In this document: positions 20,720 to 28,952 of the stretch, one piece after another
How positions within the stretch are numbered: position 1 is the stretch's first letter
Layout: each line of letters starts with the position of its first letter
NCBI RefSeq assembly: GCF_023050945.1
Contig: NZ_JALKIM010000009.1
Location: 1 to 64,000 of the forward strand
Direction: 5' to 3'
From: Anaerobiospirillum sp. NML120448
GTDB lineage: Bacteria; Pseudomonadota; Gammaproteobacteria; Enterobacterales; Succinivibrionaceae
DNA: 64,000 nt
Notes under the pieces: model-generated
Seen by the model: only the letters and a program-made list of their open reading frames with translations
Database searches by the model: none
What the model was told of the DNA's origin: nothing
Position numbers and translations under genes: made by a program

Positions 20720-21143
20720 ATAAGCGCACACTTTCTCAATCCCTACTACCATTATTAATCACATAAGCTATCCAATCCTTGCTAACTAAATATCGATCTG
20801 CATATAGCTGAGTCTAACGCAATAGGTACAAGTACAGACGCAGACGTTGCTACAAGTACCGATGCAGGCGCTGGTGCTGGTGCTGGTGCTGGCAAAGACC
20901 TTTTTTGCCTTTAACAATAATCAACTAGCAACAGGTACAACAACACATCTTAAGTGCGTGAAGGCAATGATTGCAAAGCCATCAAAAGAACACTGTCATT
21001 ATGAAAAGGAAAAAGGTGTAAAAGAAATAGAGAGAGAGAGAAAAAAGGAACAGGCAGCTCAACTTGAGTGTTTGAGGCTGTGGAGCACAGGATTGACAAG
21101 GGCAGAAACAAAAAAAGCACCATAAGGTGCTCTCTTGCTAAAT
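20720..21143. other. intergenic with low-complexity GCTGGT run
   Basis: No convincing gene. At 20827-20905 one frame reads Thr-Ser-Thr-Asp and then alternating Ala-Gly, recalling the linker of the DptG-like protein, before stopping. An open frame at 20847-21125 has no coding character. Confidence 0.35.
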
Positions 21144-21220
21144 TGGTCGGTGATGCAGGATTCGAACCTGCGACCCACTGGTCCCAAACCAGTTGCGCTA
21201 CCGGACTGCGCTAATCACCG
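21144..21220 (-). tRNA. proM: tRNA-Pro (anticodon UGG), copy 3 of the transcript
   Basis: On the - strand the sequence begins CGGTGATTAGCGCAG and ends with an encoded CCA. The anticodon stem-loop is ACTGG-TTTGGGA-CCAGT, giving anticodon TGG. The T-arm reads GGTTCGAATCC. 77 nt including CCA. Confidence 0.97.
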
Positions 21221-21246
21221 TCCCATTTTATGATGCTAAATTTAGC

Positions 21247-21323
21247 TGGTCGGTGATGCAGGATTCGAACCTGCGACCCACTGGTCCCAAACCAGTTGCG
21301 CTACCGGACTGCGCTAATCACCG
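21247..21323 (-). tRNA. proM: tRNA-Pro (anticodon UGG), copy 2
   Basis: Identical to the neighbouring copies over the mature tRNA, with encoded CCA. It is separated from copy 3 by a 26-nt spacer. Confidence 0.97.
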
Positions 21324-21350
21324 TCTCATTTTATGATGCTAAATTTTGCT

Positions 21351-21427
21351 TGGTCGGTGATGCAGGATTCGAACCTGCGACCCACTGGTCCCAAACCAGT
21401 TGCGCTACCGGACTGCGCTAATCACCG
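21351..21427 (-). tRNA. proM: tRNA-Pro (anticodon UGG), copy 1
   Basis: First of three identical tandem copies in the direction of transcription. The repeat period is 103-104 bp, and the spacers share the segment CATTTTATGATGCTAAATTT, so the array arose by whole-unit duplication. Confidence 0.97.
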
Positions 21428-22548
21428 AGCGTGCTCATTATATGGATTCGTCAATCTACTGTCAACAAAAAATTAAGCAAAATTTAATAATTCTTGGCTC
21501 ACTTACTAGGTTAGCCGTAAAAAATGGATAAATAAGCCTTATTTAAACTTGAGCAAAGTTAATTTTGCCATGCACCACAATAATTACTCCCTAGTAAGCC
21601 TCTATCAATACATCCCACGCCTTTGTTCAAAATAGAAAAATATTGATCTACCGCCGTAAAAGAGCGGTGAACTTTAACAGGTATTAGAAGGGCTTGTTCA
21701 AAAGTAAAAAAGAAAGACAACAATGGCAATCAACCCTTTAGATGCCAAAGCCCCTATTTGCTTATTTGAATGTAGCCCTGCCCTATTACTTATTAGAGAT
21801 TAGGTTTTTCTTAATTATGATTGTTTAGACCTACTTTGATTACATCTCAAGGACTTACCTGATCAAATGTATGCTTACACTTGTATCCAAGTTGTCGAAC
21901 AAGTATTTAAAACTATTAAAATTTTAAAATAAATAATTGATAGTAAGTGATGGTAAATTTGACTACAGATAAGTGAACATTTCCTTATATTCATTATTTC
22001 TTAATAAAATAATCTTATTAAGTTATAAGGCTTTAAAGTTGCTTTTTTACTTTCATAATCTAAATACCTGTACAATAAGTCTTTAGGTAAAACATTATAA
22101 GCCCTTTATTTAAGCCACTTTTAAGTAAGTTATATCTTATGATTTGGCGGATATTTCATTTTATATAGATGTTTAACTATATTAACCAGTTTATCAAATT
22201 TCAAAGATAAAGTTAGCAAAATCACTGTTGACATATAGCCAAATTTTCGTAATATTGAATCATTCACTAGCGAGTGATCCTACTAGTTCAGGGTATTCCT
22301 TAAACCCTAAGCATGTGAGATCTATTTTTTGTATAGGACATAGTGATTACTCACCCTCGCAGTGAATCTTATTAGCTATACACATAGCCATTAGTACCAA
22401 AATCCTTATACTTTCATTTGTAGGGCCCATAGCCCTACAAGTCCATTTGTACCAACAATGCTCACATTTTAAATTTCAAAGTTAATTACTTTTATATGCT
22501 TAGTGCTAATATTCAGGTATTAACTTAGTTTTTCTTTTAGGAGTATTT
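21428..22548. other. intergenic upstream of rubrerythrin
   Basis: No gene. AT-rich, with the tRNA promoter at the left end and two structured segments on the right: a branched inverted-repeat fold at 22262-22367 and a 9-bp perfect hairpin TTGTAGGGC / GCCCTACAA at 22418-22440. Confidence 0.45.
22262..22367 (+). promoter_or_regulatory. candidate structured RNA leader
   Basis: Closing helix ATTCACT-a-GCGAG (22262-22274) pairs with CTCGC-AGTGAAT (22356-22367). It is continued by TGA/TCA and TCCTA/TAGGA pairs, with an internal hairpin AGGGT/ACCCT at 22290-22308. Paired elements fall in the nested order expected of a folded RNA. It lies about 180 bp before the rubrerythrin start. I do not recognise a known riboswitch class. 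Confidence 0.4.
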
Positions 22549-23124
22549 ATGCCTAGCTTAAAAGGTACACAAACTGAAAAGAACATCTTAATTGCTTTTG
22601 CTGGTGAGTCTCAGGCCCGTAATCGCTACACATACTATGCATCTGTAGCTAAAAATGAAGGTTATGTGCTTATCAGCGCTATGTTTGAAGAAACTGCTAA
22701 TCAGGAAAAAGAGCACGCAAAACGCCTATTTAAGTTCTTAGAGGGCGGCGTAGCTGAAATTACTGCAACCTTCCCTGCTGGTGTTATTGGTGATACTGCT
22801 GCTAACTTAAAGGCTGCTGCCGAAGGTGAAAACGAAGAGTGGACAGAGATGTACCCTCAGTTTGCTGCTACTGCTCGTGAAGAGGGCTTCCCTGTTATTG
22901 CAGCAGTAATGGAGAATATTGCTATTGCCGAAAAGCAACATGAAAAGCAATACTTAGACCTACTTGCTCACCTTGAAGCAGGCACCATGTTTAAGCGTGG
23001 TGACAAGGTTATTTGGCGTTGCCGTAACTGTGGCTTTATTCATGAGGGTACTGAGGCTCCTAAGGTTTGCCCAGCATGTAACCACCCTCAAGCACACTTT
23101 GAAGTATTACGTGCCGATTACTAA
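22549..23124 (+). CDS. rbr: rubrerythrin
   Basis: Non-haem di-iron peroxidase of anaerobes and microaerophiles that reduces hydrogen peroxide using electrons from a reduced rubredoxin or flavoprotein. 191 aa. The N-terminal ferritin-like four-helix domain carries the metal-binding motifs AFAGESQARNRY and EETANQEKEHAKR, with later ENIAIAEKQHEKQY. The C-terminal rubredoxin-type domain has C-x2-C (WRCRNCGF) and C-x2-C (KVCPACNHP). AGGAG is placed six bases before the ATG. The presumed terminator follows directly, so it is monocistronic. Its presence argues for an anaerobic or microaerophilic host. Confidence 0.96.
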   Translation: MPSLKGTQTEKNILIAFAGESQARNRYTYYASVAKNEGYVLISAMFEETANQEKEHAKRLFKFLEGGVAEITATFPAGVIGDTAANLKAAAEGENEEWTEMYPQFAATAREEGFPVIAAVMENIAIAEKQHEKQYLDLLAHLEAGTMFKRGDKVIWRCRNCGFIHEGTEAPKVCPACNHPQAHFEVLRADY

Positions 23125-23148
23125 TTGCTAAAATACACTTAATCGATT

Positions 23149-23186
23149 CAAGGCAGGCCTATTGTCAATAATAAGCCTGCCTTTTT
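23149..23186 (+). terminator. terminator of rubrerythrin
   Basis: An inverted repeat GGCAGGC...GCCTGCC, extended by TATT/AATA, has a short loop and is followed by TTTTT. Confidence 0.85.
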
Positions 23187-23641
23187 AATGGCCTAAGCCC
23201 TCTATTACTAATCTAACTCCCCTCACTACCCTAACGGCGCTAGAAATCCTCGCTATAAAGCTATAAACAACTCTCTTTATAGTTAGGCTACGCAATAAGC
23301 GCCACTAATACCGAAAGCTGCGCAAGCTTACCAGCTATAAACAAAGATAACTCTGCTAGCACAGCCTTTCATGTTGCAAATACGGCTTACTTTATAAACT
23401 AGCGATGGCCTATTGAGCCTATATAGGCCCTCAAATTTTAAGGGCAATGTTTGCTTGCAATGCTTGTAATTCTTGCGATGCTTGGCATCAGGCCTATAGA
23501 TTATTTGCTTTTACGCATGAAATGCTCAATAAATGGCCAACCTAAAATGTTGGTAGTCAAGTGCAGATAATTGCAATTCTAGATATTATTAAATAATTGC
23601 AATCAAATTCACAAAAGCTATTTTAATCGATAAAATTAAGC
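23187..23641. other. intergenic, no gene seen
   Basis: Nothing recognisable apart from an 11-bp direct repeat ATAATTGCAAT at 23567 and 23593. Confidence 0.35.
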
Positions 23642-23738
23642 TTGCATTGATACAACAGCTTTGCTATTCTAGATATCACTAAACCGAAGAACATACTAAG
23701 GGTCATCTCCAACCAGATGGACCCTTATTTTTTGCCTA
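23642..23738 (+). ncRNA. candidate short transcript: promoter plus terminator without ORF
   Basis: A sigma-70-like promoter (TTGCAT at 23642, 17-bp spacer, TATTCT at 23665) would start RNA near 23677. A hairpin AAGGGTC-ATCT / AGAT-GGACCCTT followed by TTATTTTTT (23698-23738) would end it after about 60 nt. No coding frame. It may be a small RNA or a relic leader. Confidence 0.35.
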
Positions 23739-23744
23739 GAAAAA

Positions 23745-23777
23745 ACAAAAAAGCCCCCATATTCAGGAGGCTTTTTT
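23745..23777 (-). terminator. terminator of the flavodoxin gene (both directions possible)
   Basis: The stem AAAAAAGCC-x-CC / GG-x-GGCTTTTTT gives T-runs on both strands and lies 32 bases after the flavodoxin stop. Confidence 0.8.
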
Positions 23778-23808
23778 AGTTTTTGGTCTTATAGTTTGCT
23801 AAGGCAAA

Positions 23809-24414
23809 TTAGTCTAACTTGCCTAAACCTTCTTGAACAAACTCGGTTAACTTAGCTTTGCTCATTTGCTGAACTTCACGGCCTTTCTTATCTAGAAGCT
23901 TGTTAACTTCACTGTTAGGTAAAGCGGTTAAAACGTCATCAAAGGATTGAGCCCAGCCAGAGCTACCATAAGTAACGAATACATATACCTTCTTACCAGT
24001 GAAATCTTGGGAACCAAGCCAAGTAGCTACTACACGAGGGAAAGAACCGAACCAAATTGGGAAGCCTAAGATAATAGTATCGTACTGAGCAATATCAACA
24101 GGCTCTTTTAAAGGTGGTAAATCATGATTCTCTAACTGCTTACGGGCAATAGCAGCAGTATCATCATAGGTCTCACCATAGAGGTCAGCACTCTTTAGCT
24201 CTAATACAGGAACGCCAGTTTGAGCACCGATTTCGTTAGCGATAAGCTCAACAGCACCAGGCTTAGAAGGGTTGAAATTAGGGGTATTGTGGCGAGTTGA
24301 GAAATAAACTACAGCAGTCTTGGAAAAGTCTTGTGCATAAGCAATACCATTAGCAGTTAATAAGGTAACAGCGGCTACTAAACCAACTACAACTTTTTTG
24401 AAAGTATTAAACAT
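23809..24414 (-). CDS. exported flavodoxin-family protein
   Basis: 201 aa from the ATG at 24414, chosen because AGGGTG precedes it and it starts a clean signal peptide (MFNTFKK, a hydrophobic core, then AYA-Q, cleavage near residue 27). The mature part is a flavodoxin fold of the Flavodoxin_4 type. A first strand TAVVYFST precedes the FMN phosphate loop, here STRHNTPNFN rather than the classic T-x-T-G-x-T. YDTIILGFPIWFGSFPRVVATWL is the 60s loop with aromatic residues over the flavin, and VTYGSSGWAQSFDDV follows. Secretion is unusual for flavodoxin but is known in this subfamily, where it is presumed to shuttle electrons in the periplasm. The two DUF4405 membrane proteins a little further along are plausible membrane partners. 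Confidence 0.85.
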   Translation of the reverse strand: MFNTFKKVVVGLVAAVTLLTANGIAYAQDFSKTAVVYFSTRHNTPNFNPSKPGAVELIANEIGAQTGVPVLELKSADLYGETYDDTAAIARKQLENHDLPPLKEPVDIAQYDTIILGFPIWFGSFPRVVATWLGSQDFTGKKVYVFVTYGSSGWAQSFDDVLTALPNSEVNKLLDKKGREVQQMSKAKLTEFVQEGLGKLD

Positions 24415-25943
24415 TGATGACACCCTATAATTAGCTACTTTGACACTTTTACCGCACAACTATATAGTGGAATATAAATTGTTCTTCCTGTACCTTAAAT
24501 TAACAACCAAAAATCAAGCAAATATAATTGAGGCTAAGCAGATTATGCCTAAACATCTCATTACATTAAAGCATTAATAGCACTTAAACAAAGTACAAGA
24601 ATTTTGGGACTGATAGCACTCAACTACAAGGATATAAAAGTGAATTTTAAGTAGCAAAATTGCTAAAAAATGTTTGATTAAATATCTACATACAAACAAA
24701 TCCAGAAAAACTTACATGCTTGTATATAAGTTTTAACTGGAGAATAATGATAGATACAAATTGAGAAAATTTTATCATTAATTTTCATCAAAAACTACAA
24801 ATTTTTTTTCAAAAATTGCATTTTTATTACATAGAAAAAGCAGGTATTTATCGCTTATATGTAGGGGTTCGTAAAAGAATTAAATTGCAGTTGCTGCAAA
24901 TAATGAGAATGAGGGAGTTGTTAGTGAGGACAACTTTAGTAGTTTAAACGCTAACCAAAATGCTAAAGCATAGTATTACCCTTACATAGAACGAGGCACT
25001 CCATAATGCAACTAAGGAGTGCCTTCTACGTTTAGGATACATATCAAGATGTCTATCCTTCCTAAAGAGTTCTTTATTTTCTTGTTCTAAGAACAAGAAA
25101 GCTACAAGGAGTTTTTGAGGATCATACTCTTTAGACTTCCCATGCATCTTGATAAGATGATCATATTTAATACCGAAGTGAGATCAATGTCAACATTTAA
25201 AAAAATTAATTTTGTGAAATATCAATGTAACATCATAATCCCTTATACAAGGCCTTTGTTACGCAGTAACGTATCATTGCATTTCTCTCTTTTGCACTAT
25301 TTTGCAGACAAAATTAGTGCGCAATGATCTATTTTGATGCACAAAATCATAGAACATACTAAAATTATTTAATAAAGATTTACCTTGGAACAACTGCCCC
25401 ATGCAACCATATATATGGTATTTCCCATTCTTTCTCATGGCTTAAATATGGCTCATAAATTCACCTGCCTTCCTACCAGCCATCTGCCCTTAGCTGCCTT
25501 GACTACCTTAGCTACCAACGCTGCCATGCTCTGACCTATTTGGGCCATTACTAGCAGATGCTGACTTAGCTGAGACTAGCCTCGCTAGCCATGATAGCCA
25601 TGATAGCCATGATAGCCATGCTAAGTTTATTAGGCTCGGTTTGGATGCTCGAAGTTAAGCCTGGGCTTAAGCTTAGGCTTAGGCTTAAGCTTTTCGTAAA
25701 AGCGTTGGAAAAACAGCAATGATGGGAGCCTGGGCAAGAGAAAAGCACAGTGCTGTTGATGGAGAGATGCAAGTTAAGTTAAGAGAAATGCAGGATATTA
25801 TTTATGAGGAAAGAAGGCCTTATATAGCCAATGTAAATTGACCTCGCTTTAAGACCTTCTTACTGGAAGAACAAACTTTAAAATCCGTTTTTTAATTATA
25901 AATAAGTCAAACAACGACTCAAGTATGGAAAAGCTGTATGGTA
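24415..25943. other. 1.5-kb intergenic region with short repeats
   Basis: No convincing gene. An open frame on the - strand at 24944-25147 (67 aa, containing LLVAFLFLEQENKELFRKDRHLD) looks protein-like but has no ribosome-binding site and could be a gene relic. 25587-25620 is a tandem 9-bp repeat (CATGATAGC, about 3.7 copies), and 25660-25692 repeats GGCTTAGGCTTAAGCTT words. Confidence 0.4.
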
Positions 25944-26675
25944 TTAGGCAAAAGACGACATTTGCTTACGCTTAGGTTCTTTCTTAGTGGAAAGCATTAA
26001 AAGCACGTAAGAAATAGCAGCACTTACCATAATGTAGAACACTAAAATTGCTAAATTATTAATGGCTAACTCAGAAATCTCACTATCATAATCAACAATG
26101 CTAAATGACTCATTTAAAGTAATTTTATCTAAATAGCTAGGCTTAAAGATTTGAATAGCGCCGTGGTAAGAAACTACTAATAAGCCAAGTTTTATCATAT
26201 AGCTAGGAAGCTTCATCATGAACTTATTGCTTATATTAATAGGCATTAAGTTGTTATCGAGCCAGGAGAAAAACTTGCCCATGTAGCAACCTAAATGCAA
26301 ACCAATGAACATGAGCATATAGGTAGTAGAAGCATTATGTACTATGTGAGCTGCATGACGATCTACAGGTATCATTCCTTGGAATAAGTAGTAAGAAATG
26401 CAAACTCCACTAGCAACAGAGGCCACTAATGCGACCAAAATACCTAATAAAGTAAAATTGCGATATACAAAATAAGGTGCTCTTTGCGCTGCTACAAATT
26501 TAAAGAATGAGCGCATTAAATATACATGGATTGAGACTACTGCTACGATAGTAAGTGCACCGATCTCATGAATAGCAATATCCATAACATGAGGAACAAA
26601 GATAGTGCTAAAACCAACTAACAGGATGCCATAAACTACAACTGCGATCAGAAGATTCTTGAATAATGATCTCAT
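25944..26675 (-). CDS. DUF4405-type six-helix membrane protein, copy A
   Basis: 243 aa integral membrane protein. Six hydrophobic segments lie near residues 7-27, 38-58, 73-97, 117-137, 157-176 and 203-228. Histidines sit inside or next to helices: IHEIGAL, VSIHVYL, DRHAAHIVHNAS and FIGLHLG. This is the pattern of the DUF4405/cytochrome-b-like group, where such His pairs are proposed to bind haem b. It is a clear paralogue of the gene at 27281-28000 (shared arrangement HE(I/L)xAL, RSFF/KSFF, RxFxxxG, GLHLG, KFxxWLD). The same-strand neighbours suggest a membrane electron-transfer function connected with the exported flavodoxin; that link is inference. The ribosome-binding site is poor. Confidence 0.7.
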   Translation of the reverse strand: MRSLFKNLLIAVVVYGILLVGFSTIFVPHVMDIAIHEIGALTIVAVVSIHVYLMRSFFKFVAAQRAPYFVYRNFTLLGILVALVASVASGVCISYYLFQGMIPVDRHAAHIVHNASTTYMLMFIGLHLGCYMGKFFSWLDNNLMPINISNKFMMKLPSYMIKLGLLVVSYHGAIQIFKPSYLDKITLNESFSIVDYDSEISELAINNLAILVFYIMVSAAISYVLLMLSTKKEPKRKQMSSFA

Positions 26676-27280
26676 AGGGCTAACAAATAGGTGTTGTTTT
26701 TTAAATAAGCTTCAGGCTATAGTTCTGGATACCATCTAAATTTAGAACCTAAGAGTGCCTAAATTTGCTTGCTTGTAAGAAATGAAGTATCACTATACTA
26801 ACATACTAGTAAGCAATTTGTTAGCAAACAAGAGCAATTTTCTTTAGTTATCTGCTTTTTTAAGCCAATTTTGATGCTTTTAACATTTGTTTTAACAGGC
26901 GCAAATGGCAATAGACCACACATTTTTGAACAATAATTCTTAGTCAGTAACATGATAAGATTTATTAATTACTTACTATCAATTTACAAGGATAGTCCAG
27001 GTTAGCACTGCTACTTGATTAGCAGATGATGCTCCTGCAAAAACCTTTTTGCAAATTAAGGAACACTAGTTTTTTTGGGCTCGCCCAGACATTAGAGCGG
27101 TTAGCCATAAAAATTGGCAGTCTCCTCCCTACCCTACCCTACCCTACTTTAAGAGACCATAGCTATACTTTTCCAAATTAGCTACAGGTCAATGGCCAAG
27201 GCCAAAGCAACAGCCTGGGCTTTGGTCTTAGCCTTGGTCTTAGCCTTAGTTAGATGTTATGGGATGATTTTGGAGGCTGC
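26676..27280. other. intergenic, no gene seen
   Basis: AT-rich, then a short TACCC tandem repeat (about 27128-27147) and a GGCC/TTAGCC low-complexity patch (27187-27250). In the latter, CCAAAGC/GCTTTGG and CCAAGG/CCTTGG can pair and may act as the 3' end of the copy B transcript. Confidence 0.4.
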
Positions 27281-28000
27281 TTAAAATTGCTGTTGGCTTT
27301 TGCAGCTGGAGGCGTAGCAAAGGAGAAGATAAGTAATTAGTGCTGAGATTAAGACGTATACAGCCATTACTGAAAGTTGATCAGTAATATGATAGTAAGC
27401 AGGTAAAGTCTTATCATATGGGATCTTACCAACATAGAAACTCAAGCGCTGCCAATAAGACTCTAAGCTCATTACTTTTAAGCCATGCAAGCTTACTAAG
27501 ACTAAAGCTACTTTAATAAGAGTGCTTGGCAGGCGATAGAGCTTAAGATTATTGCCTTTGCTTAGGTTAAAGCTCTCATCTAACCAGTTATGGAATTTGC
27601 AAAAATACATACCTAAATGCAGGCCAATGAAGATTAAAGCATACTGCACACAAGCATTATGAATAGGACGACCTACCTGCTTGGGCACAGTAAACCACCA
27701 GCCTTTAAATAGTTCTTTAGAAATAATTAGGCCGCTAATCCAAGCTGCTAACAAAGTAATCATTAAGCCAATTACTACAAAATCACGGTAGTAGAAGTAC
27801 CAAGATCTTTGAGTCTTAAGATAGCTAAAGAAAGACTTCATCATGATTACGTGATATATCACTATAGGCACGATGATCAAGGCTAAGATCTCGTGTACTA
27901 ACTTAGAGGTTTCCTTAGGAACGTATAGAGCACTAAAAATAAAGAATAATAAAGAGACTACAGTTAAGCTGAGCAAAAACTGTTTGATATAAGCTTTCAT
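27281..28000 (-). CDS. DUF4405-type six-helix membrane protein, copy B
   Basis: 239 aa, paralogous to 25944-26675. Visible shared signatures are VHEILALIIVPIVIYHVIMMKSFF, a WYFYYRDF-like loop, GRPIHNACVQYALIFIGLHLGMYFCKFHNWLDE and a fifth helix with SLHGLK. The membrane-embedded His residues in helices 2, 4 and 5 are retained in both copies, which suggests functional haem or metal ligands. Two copies with a 605-bp gap imply an old duplication. It is probably in the same regulatory group as the small protein upstream (28353-28613). Confidence 0.7.
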   Translation of the reverse strand: MKAYIKQFLLSLTVVSLLFFIFSALYVPKETSKLVHEILALIIVPIVIYHVIMMKSFFSYLKTQRSWYFYYRDFVVIGLMITLLAAWISGLIISKELFKGWWFTVPKQVGRPIHNACVQYALIFIGLHLGMYFCKFHNWLDESFNLSKGNNLKLYRLPSTLIKVALVLVSLHGLKVMSLESYWQRLSFYVGKIPYDKTLPAYYHITDQLSVMAVYVLISALITYLLLCYASSCKSQQQF

Positions 28001-28352
28001 AAAAATAAACCATAGAACTTTGTTGTTAGTTAGATTGAGCGCTTAAGCTTACTGGGCAAAACTTAGCTAATACTTATTGACCACCAAAAGAGCATCTTGA
28101 TTGTGCTTTTAGTAAAGCAACTACCAGAATGACCTTACGGAGCCATGCCTACTCTAATTAGAAAAGGGCTTAGCAGCCCCCTCCCTAAGGACTAGTTCAC
28201 TTCCTTAAGTAATGACCTTAGTCTTTTTTGGGCAAAAGCATGCCTAGGGCCAAGCTTATGTAAGCTGGCCAGATCGGTATCTTTGCCCTTATTGATAATA
28301 AGAGCATAAAGGAAAATCTCTAAAAGGTGGTACAGATAGCCTGTTGTATAGG
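28001..28352. other. intergenic, no gene seen
   Basis: No gene. A hairpin GATAGCCTGTTGTATAGGCTAT (around 28335-28357) lies at the 3' end of the small upstream gene. Confidence 0.35.
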
Positions 28353-28613
28353 CTATTTGCAAGTATTTATAAGGTTTTTGGGCTGTTGTACACCGTTCTT
28401 AAACTCATCGATGTAAGAATGGTGAAAATCAAAGGAGGTAAACTTGGAGTTTTTAGCCAGAGACAGCTTTGCATTATCACTTATTTGCAGATCTTTTACT
28501 TGTTGTTGAACATCTTCAACAAGCAAAACATCGTTTGATAAGTAAGGAGCTCCCACCACGCCTAATCCTATGCCCAATCCCATAGCGCCTAGAGCTAAAA
28601 TATGCTTAACCAT
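28353..28613 (-). CDS. small exported or membrane-anchored protein, unknown
   Basis: 86 aa, no family recognised. The ATG at 28613 has AGGAG at a good distance on the - strand, which makes this a better candidate than most short frames here. Residues 1-22 (MVKHILALGAMGLGIGLGVVGA) form a signal peptide or anchor with a Gly-rich GxxxG-type core. The remainder is polar and helical, with no Cys. The ribosome-binding site lies partly inside a perfect palindrome CCTATATATAGG (28624-28635), so translation could be structure-controlled. It precedes DUF4405 copy B on the same strand. Confidence 0.5.
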   Translation of the reverse strand: MVKHILALGAMGLGIGLGVVGAPYLSNDVLLVEDVQQQVKDLQISDNAKLSLAKNSKFTSFDFHHSYIDEFKNGVQQPKNLINTCK

Positions 28614-28659
28614 ATCTCGTACTCCTATATATAGGTAGCACTAGAAACCGTGCTTGCAA

Positions 28660-28702
28660 CACAGACTTTAATGATAGAGGGATATTACCCTGTCAGTCTG
28701 TG
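28660..28702 (-). promoter_or_regulatory. leader hairpin before the small exported protein
   Basis: CACAGACT (28660-28667) pairs with AGTCTGTG (28695-28702), with a second AGGG/CCCT stem inside. It lies about 50-90 bases before the start codon and lacks a T-run, so it is more likely regulatory than a terminator. Confidence 0.4.
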
Positions 28703-28933
28703 CTCTTTGTTTGTAAACAAGGATTAATAGCTTTTAACTTGAATGGTAGTTCATTGCCAAAAGTCAAAATGCTATGGTTTAAATTTAACAAAGAAAACTT
28801 TGCAGTTTCTTAGCACCTGATATGGTCAAATTGTGTTGGAAATAATTTTGCTGAGCTGCATCACACTTTTTCTTCGTTGGGCACTATTATTAACAAGGTA
28901 AGTTAAAGCTTTGTGTAATTTTGGTAAATTAAA

Positions 28934-28952
28934 TTAAATGATAATCAATATC
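28934..28952 (-). promoter_or_regulatory. candidate Fur box
   Basis: TTAAATGATAATCAATATC matches 15 of 19 positions of the enterobacterial Fur consensus GATAATGATAATCATTATC. It overlaps the lgt stop codon and lies 320 bases upstream of the small exported protein and the DUF4405 genes, the only genes it could face. Confidence 0.45.

Noticed and set aside
21144-21427. Possible CRISPR-like array (three repeats of 77 bp)
   Set aside because: The repeats are complete tRNA-Pro genes with similar spacers.
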